This document shows, piece after piece, positions 60,314 through 64,000 of a stretch of DNA of 64,000 bases. The stretch lies in the NCBI GenBank assembly GCA_018674495.1, contig JABHAA010000047.1:23782-87781 (forward strand). The letters are read 5' to 3'. The notes beneath the pieces are model-generated. The model searched no databases, was not told the DNA's origin, and worked only from the letters and a program-made list of their open reading frames with translations. Origin of the DNA: Rhodospirillaceae bacterium. GTDB lineage: Bacteria > Pseudomonadota > Alphaproteobacteria > Rhodospirillales > UBA2165. Both the position numbers and the translations under genes were made by a program. Position 1 is the first letter of the stretch, and each line of letters starts with the position of its first letter.

Positions 60314-60796
60314 TCAGGCGGCGCAGCATTTTTTGTACTTCTTGCCCGACCCGCAAGGGCAGGGATCGTTGCGCCCGACCTTTTCCACGTGCCGGGTTTC
60401 CGGTTTCGGATTGATATCACCGTCCACATAGACCCAGCGCCCGGCGTCGCGGCGGAAGCGGCCCAGCTCGTGATGCACATAGCTTTCGCCGCCCCGTTTG
60501 AAGCGGGTAACGAACTCCACCGTGCCGGCCTCGTCGTCTGGCCCACCGGCGGTGGTACCGCGAATCTCTAACCCCATCCATTTGGCATCGACGGCCATGG
60601 CTTCGGCCGAGGAGCGGTTGAAATCGCCCTGAACTTCCGGCGCGTGGGTGGCCTCGATATGATCGAACTCGGCATTCACATAGGCCGTGTAGCGGGACCG
60701 CATCAGCAGCTCAGCCGTCGCCGCCGGCTTACCGCCGATGATCGGGCCGCAACAGTCGTCATGGTCTAGCTGGGAGCCGCAGGGGCAGGCGCTCAT
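60314..60796 (-). CDS. YchJ-family protein with SEC-C motifs
   Basis: A 160-residue protein with a cysteine-rich motif at each end: [19 protein letters not shown] at the start and [18 protein letters not shown] at the finish, the second being a SEC-C zinc motif. The central domain has [17 protein letters not shown] and [18 protein letters not shown]. Function unknown; zinc binding is expected. Confidence 0.93.
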   Translation of the reverse strand: MSACPCGSQLDHDDCCGPIIGGKPAATAELLMRSRYTAYVNAEFDHIEATHAPEVQGDFNRSSAEAMAVDAKWMGLEIRGTTAGGPDDEAGTVEFVTRFKRGGESYVHHELGRFRRDAGRWVYVDGDINPKPETRHVEKVGRNDPCPCGSGKKYKKCCAA

Positions 60797-60811
60797 TTCC
60801 GGCGTAATCCT

Positions 60812-61648
60812 TTAAAAAAAAGCCAAGGTGCGCATTTCGATGGACTGGCGCGCATAGGCGCCCGGCGGTGTTGTCGGATCATCGAACGATGTGTGCGCGG
60901 TAAAGCGCGCCTTACCTTCGGTGTCCGAATCATAGACTTTGAAAACCAAGGCCTCGTCCCTGGCCATTTTCGGAAAATGGTACCATTGGTGCGCCGGGTT
61001 ATATTTGACCTGATAGGTCTCGCCGCGGCGGTCCGGATAGCGCCGCTCGGACGCGATCAAATCATCCATCGCCAGACTTCGCCAATCGGCGATGGCAAGT
61101 GGGTTTTTGATGATCGGCTGGTTGATGGCCCGCCATACCTGGATCACCGCAAAGCGGCCTTTCAGCAATTCATCGGCCTCGTCGGGAAGCAAATCGCGCA
61201 CCCGCTGCGGGCCTGACCATTCGGTGTAATCGTTGTGCACCGACAATACCGGCTCGCGGACCAGCTTTTCTTCGCGTTCCGCCTGATCGCCGGAGCGCAG
61301 CGTGTGATCGAAAATATGCACCCGGTGGGCGCCGGAGACCTTTTTGATCAGCGCTTCCACTTCCGGGTAATAGACTTGGCGTAGCTCGTCCTCGTCAAAA
61401 AAATCAACCATCTTGGTGTCGTGATCGACAAACTCAAAGCCCTGCACGTCCAACGCAAATTCAGCGCGAATAGCGCGGCCGTCGGCCATGGTTACCGTCT
61501 GGCCCTCGCGTTTGCCGCCCATCGCGCGGCGGCCCATATTGCCGGCGCCAAAGGTTTCGTTGACCGGCTTGACACCGGTGTCGATGGAATACATGACCGT
61601 AGCATCAATCGCGTTTGCCGATTTATCGGCCTCTGCGGCTTGGCTCAT
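60812..61648 (-). CDS. CmcJ/NvfI-family oxidoreductase
   Basis: A 278-residue protein matching the CmcJ/AsqJ/NvfI-type family: HRVHIFDHTLRSGDQ, the conserved VHNDYTEWSGPQRVRDLLP with the His/Asp pair, FAVIQVWRAINQPIIKNPLA, and the C-terminal TSFDDPTTPPGAYARQSIEM. Fungal and actinomycete relatives take part in secondary metabolism, including cephamycin synthesis. I start at ATG 61648, with GGGAGG upstream. The substrate here is unknown. It lies beside, and divergent from, a resorcylate decarboxylase-like gene. Confidence 0.85.
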   Translation of the reverse strand: MSQAAEADKSANAIDATVMYSIDTGVKPVNETFGAGNMGRRAMGGKREGQTVTMADGRAIRAEFALDVQGFEFVDHDTKMVDFFDEDELRQVYYPEVEALIKKVSGAHRVHIFDHTLRSGDQAEREEKLVREPVLSVHNDYTEWSGPQRVRDLLPDEADELLKGRFAVIQVWRAINQPIIKNPLAIADWRSLAMDDLIASERRYPDRRGETYQVKYNPAHQWYHFPKMARDEALVFKVYDSDTEGKARFTAHTSFDDPTTPPGAYARQSIEMRTLAFF

Positions 61649-61840
61649 AGGCTTCCCTCCCAATCATCGAATGACACAAATATGGCGCATACTAGAACAT
61701 ATTTGGGCGGCCTTTCCAATTCCGGTGGCCCCAGCGCCCGCATTAAGGTTAAATGACTTGAGCTAAATCAATGACCCGGCCCGCCCATTTTGTAACCTTC
61801 ATCCCATCGCCGCCCCAAACCCGCCCAAAGGATCCAAATC

Positions 61841-62815
61841 ATGCAAGGCAAAATCGTGCTCGAAGAGCATTTCGCGCTGGAAGATACCTTTACCGATACC
61901 AAGCGCTTTCCCGATGCCGGCCAGGCCGATGATCTTCGCCGCCGCTTGCTCGATATCCTCGATATCCGCCTCGGCGAAATGGACCAGTACGGCATCGAGC
62001 TTGGTATCCAGTCCTTAAACTCGCCGGGCATCCAGTCGATCCTGGAGCCGGCCAAGGCGGTCGAGATGGCGCAAAAAGCCAACGATGTGCTCGCGGGCGA
62101 GGTGGCCAAGCGCCCCGACCGTTTCGCCGGTTTCGCCGCCCTGCCGATGCAGGATCCGGACGCCGCCATCATCGAGGTGACGCGCTGCATCAAGGACCTG
62201 GGCTTCGTCGGCGTCAACCTCAACGGCTTCAGCCAAAAGGGCGATGCGGACACCCAAATCTTCTACGATCTCCCTGAATTCCGCCCCCTATGGGCGGCCA
62301 TCGAAGAACTTGACGTGCCGGTCTATCTGCACCCCCGCAACACTTTGCCGAGCCAGGGGCGCGCCTACGAAGGCCATCCGTGGTTTGAACATTCCGGCTG
62401 GGCCTTCGCCGTTGAAACCGCCATCCACACTTTGCGCCTGCTGGCATCGGGCCTGTTCGACGAGCATCCCAAATTGCAGCTCGTCGTCGGCCATCTGGGC
62501 GAACGTATTCCGTTCGATCTGTGGCGCGTCGACCACCGTATTTCCAAATCACCGCAAGGTATTCCGGCCAAAAAAACCATGACCGAATATTTCCGCGAAA
62601 ATGTCCATCTGACCACTTCGGGAAATTTTCACGACGAGACTTTGCATTTCACCATCGACCGGGTCGGTATCGACCGCGTCCTATTCTCCGTCGATTATCC
62701 GTTCGAAACTACCGAGGAAGGCGCCGTCTGGTTCGACAATGCGAACCTTTCCGAAGCCGACCGGGTTCAGATCGGCCGCGATAACGCCATCAAGCTGTTC
62801 AAGCTGGACCTCTGA
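61841..62815 (+). CDS. Amidohydrolase-family decarboxylase, gamma-resorcylate decarboxylase-like
   Basis: A 324-residue TIM-barrel metal enzyme. It opens MQGKIVLEEHFALED, almost as in gamma-resorcylate (2,6-dihydroxybenzoate) decarboxylase. The metal residues fall at the positions known for that enzyme: Glu8, His10, His164 (VYLHPRN), His218 (VVGHLGER) and Asp285 (FSVDYPFE). Other shared stretches are DLGFVGVNLNGFSQKGD and LTTSGNFHDETL. The reaction would remove CO2 from a hydroxybenzoate without a cofactor or oxygen. The exact isomer cannot be read. A TRAP permease is convergent, two bases downstream. Confidence 0.88.
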   Translation: MQGKIVLEEHFALEDTFTDTKRFPDAGQADDLRRRLLDILDIRLGEMDQYGIELGIQSLNSPGIQSILEPAKAVEMAQKANDVLAGEVAKRPDRFAGFAALPMQDPDAAIIEVTRCIKDLGFVGVNLNGFSQKGDADTQIFYDLPEFRPLWAAIEELDVPVYLHPRNTLPSQGRAYEGHPWFEHSGWAFAVETAIHTLRLLASGLFDEHPKLQLVVGHLGERIPFDLWRVDHRISKSPQGIPAKKTMTEYFRENVHLTTSGNFHDETLHFTIDRVGIDRVLFSVDYPFETTEEGAVWFDNANLSEADRVQIGRDNAIKLFKLDL

Positions 62816-62816
62816 T

Positions 62817-64000
62817 CTACTGCATGGCGTTCGGCAGGTAGAGCGAGATTTGCGGGAAGCCGATCAGCAGCGCAACAACCACGGCTTCACAGGCCAGGAA
62901 CCAGGTGACCCCCCGGAAAATGGTTTCGAGAGAAATCTCGTCGCCAACCACGCTCTTGATCACATAGACGTTGAAGCCGACCGGCGGCGTCAACAGCCCG
63001 ATCTCCATATATTTGACAATCAGCACGCCGATCCAGACCAGATCAAGCTGCAAGGCTTCGAACATGGGCAGCAGCACCGGCAGGGTTAGCAGCAAGAGGC
63101 CGAGCGGGTCCAGGAACATGCCGAGGATGAGATAGATAACAGATGCCGCGATGACCAACAGAAGCGGGTTGAGCGCCAAGGCGCCCAACTGTTCGCCCAT
63201 GAAGTTAGGCATGCCGCTGAGGGTCAGGAACTTGGAATAAATCACCGCGCCGATGGCGACGAAGAAGATGCGCGCCGTGGCCGATGTGCTTTCCAGCACG
63301 CTTTCGCGGAACACCAGCCAGGTCAGACGGCCTTGAATGAAGGCGATGACAAAGGCCAGGAACGCACCGGCGGCGCCCGCCTCGGTCGGCGTCATGACGC
63401 CGGCAAAGAGCCCGCCGATGATGGCAAACACCAATAGCAATATGGGCCAGACTTCCGCCAGCGCCCGCCAGCGTTCCGGCTTTAGCTGGGCAACTTCGTC
63501 CTTGGTCAAGCGCGGTGCAATCTCCGGATTGATGGAGCAACGCGTGACGATCATGACCGTATAGACCGCCGCCGTCAGGAGCCCCGGGAGTATGCCGGCG
63601 ATCAACAATTTTACAATCGAGACCTCGGCGAAGATGCCATAGAGCACAAACAGAATTGATGGCGGGATCAGTGAGCCGAGGGTGCCGGCCGAAGCAACGA
63701 CGCCGGTGGCGAGGCCTTTCTCGTAGCCTTGCTTGAGCATTTCGGGAATGGCGATGCGGCCCATGGCGGCGGCTGTCGCGACGGACGAGCCGGACGCTGC
63801 GGCAAAGCCGGCGCAAGCCAGGTTGGTAGCCACCGCAAGTCCGCCTGGAAGTGCGCCAAACCACAATCGCGCCGCTCGGAACAGGGCCGATGAGATGCCC
63901 GAATTGTGGGCCACCGAGCCCATTAGCAGGAACATCGGAATGGCGGTCAAAGTCCAACTTGCACCAAATTCAAACGGCGTATCCTTGATGATGCCGAAGC
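62817..64000 (-). CDS. dctM: TRAP transporter large permease DctM, N-terminus cut by window edge
   Basis: About 394 residues are visible, open to the right edge. DctM signatures: ACAGFAAASGSSVATAAAMG, IPEMLKQGYEKGLATGVVAS, GTLGSLIPPSILFVLYGIF and GLLTPPVGFNVYVIKSVVGD. The reading continues upstream of 63950 (KDTPFEFGASWTLTAIPMF) to the edge, so the true start lies outside. The small permease and receptor genes are probably further right. It converges with the decarboxylase gene, so co-regulation is not implied. Confidence 0.93.
   Translation of the reverse strand, partial: FGIIKDTPFEFGASWTLTAIPMFLLMGSVAHNSGISSALFRAARLWFGALPGGLAVATNLACAGFAAASGSSVATAAAMGRIAIPEMLKQGYEKGLATGVVASAGTLGSLIPPSILFVLYGIFAEVSIVKLLIAGILPGLLTAAVYTVMIVTRCSINPEIAPRLTKDEVAQLKPERWRALAEVWPILLLVFAIIGGLFAGVMTPTEAGAAGAFLAFVIAFIQGRLTWLVFRESVLESTSATARIFFVAIGAVIYSKFLTLSGMPNFMGEQLGALALNPLLLVIAASVIYLILGMFLDPLGLLLLTLPVLLPMFEALQLDLVWIGVLIVKYMEIGLLTPPVGFNVYVIKSVVGDEISLETIFRGVTWFLACEAVVVALLIGFPQISLYLPNAMQ

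Overview
The window reads as a chromosomal segment of a fairly GC-rich alphaproteobacterium, most likely of the Rhodospirillales type. Evidence for this is the order rpoD-dnaG-yqeY / carA-carB-greA, the order purC-purS-purQ-purL-bolA-grxD, a DUF1476 protein (the zeta inhibitor of the alphaproteobacterial ATP synthase), and the many TRAP and tripartite tricarboxylate (TTT) solute-binding transporters. The genus is inferred from gene content only.

Positions 1-21.7 kb form a catabolic, accessory-looking region. A LysR regulator (cut by the left edge) diverges from a TRAP transporter operon (dctP, dctQ, dctM) that ends in an FAD aromatic hydroxylase. Next come a decayed fused TRAP permease, a very AT-rich promoter region, an intact TAXI-type TRAP system, and a leftward set tctC, fused tctA-tctB and a GntR regulator. 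The region ends with a divergent locus: alcohol dehydrogenase plus arylsulfotransferase on one side, sulfatase plus a second arylsulfotransferase on the other. A short motif with core TTGTACAACAA recurs in the AT-rich promoters of this region and is a candidate operator for the GntR protein. The region ends at an internally deleted IS6-family transposase beside a CAU-anticodon tRNA gene.

Positions 21.7-33.1 kb are housekeeping: rpoD, dnaG, yqeY, carA, carB, greA. Two related inverted-repeat elements interrupt this conserved order. One, without a gene, lies between yqeY and dnaG; the other carries a GxxExxY-family gene and lies between carA and carB. A further fragment of the same repeat type abuts carB.

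Positions 33.1-45.6 kb carry assorted metabolism and export genes: two MFS transporters, DUF3891, an LLM oxidoreductase, a PhyH dioxygenase, an EamA exporter, two alpha/beta hydrolases, a glutathione S-transferase, a DinB-like protein, Lrp/AsnC, trxB and LysR. Between the LysR gene and grxD is an apparent small RNA gene with a sigma-70-like promoter, several compact hairpins and an intrinsic terminator.

Positions 46.0-51.7 kb hold grxD, bolA and the purine genes purL, purQ, purS, purC, plus an NRDE protein. Positions 51.8-64 kb hold the DUF1476 protein, a class III nucleotide cyclase, DUF924, two EamA exporters, a nucleotidyltransferase lacking a normal start codon, two paired glutathione S-transferases, msrB, a LigB-type ring-cleavage dioxygenase, YkgJ and YchJ metal/cysteine proteins, a CmcJ/NvfI-type oxidoreductase, a gamma-resorcylate decarboxylase-like amidohydrolase, and a TRAP large permease cut by the right edge. 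No rRNA or CRISPR array was seen.
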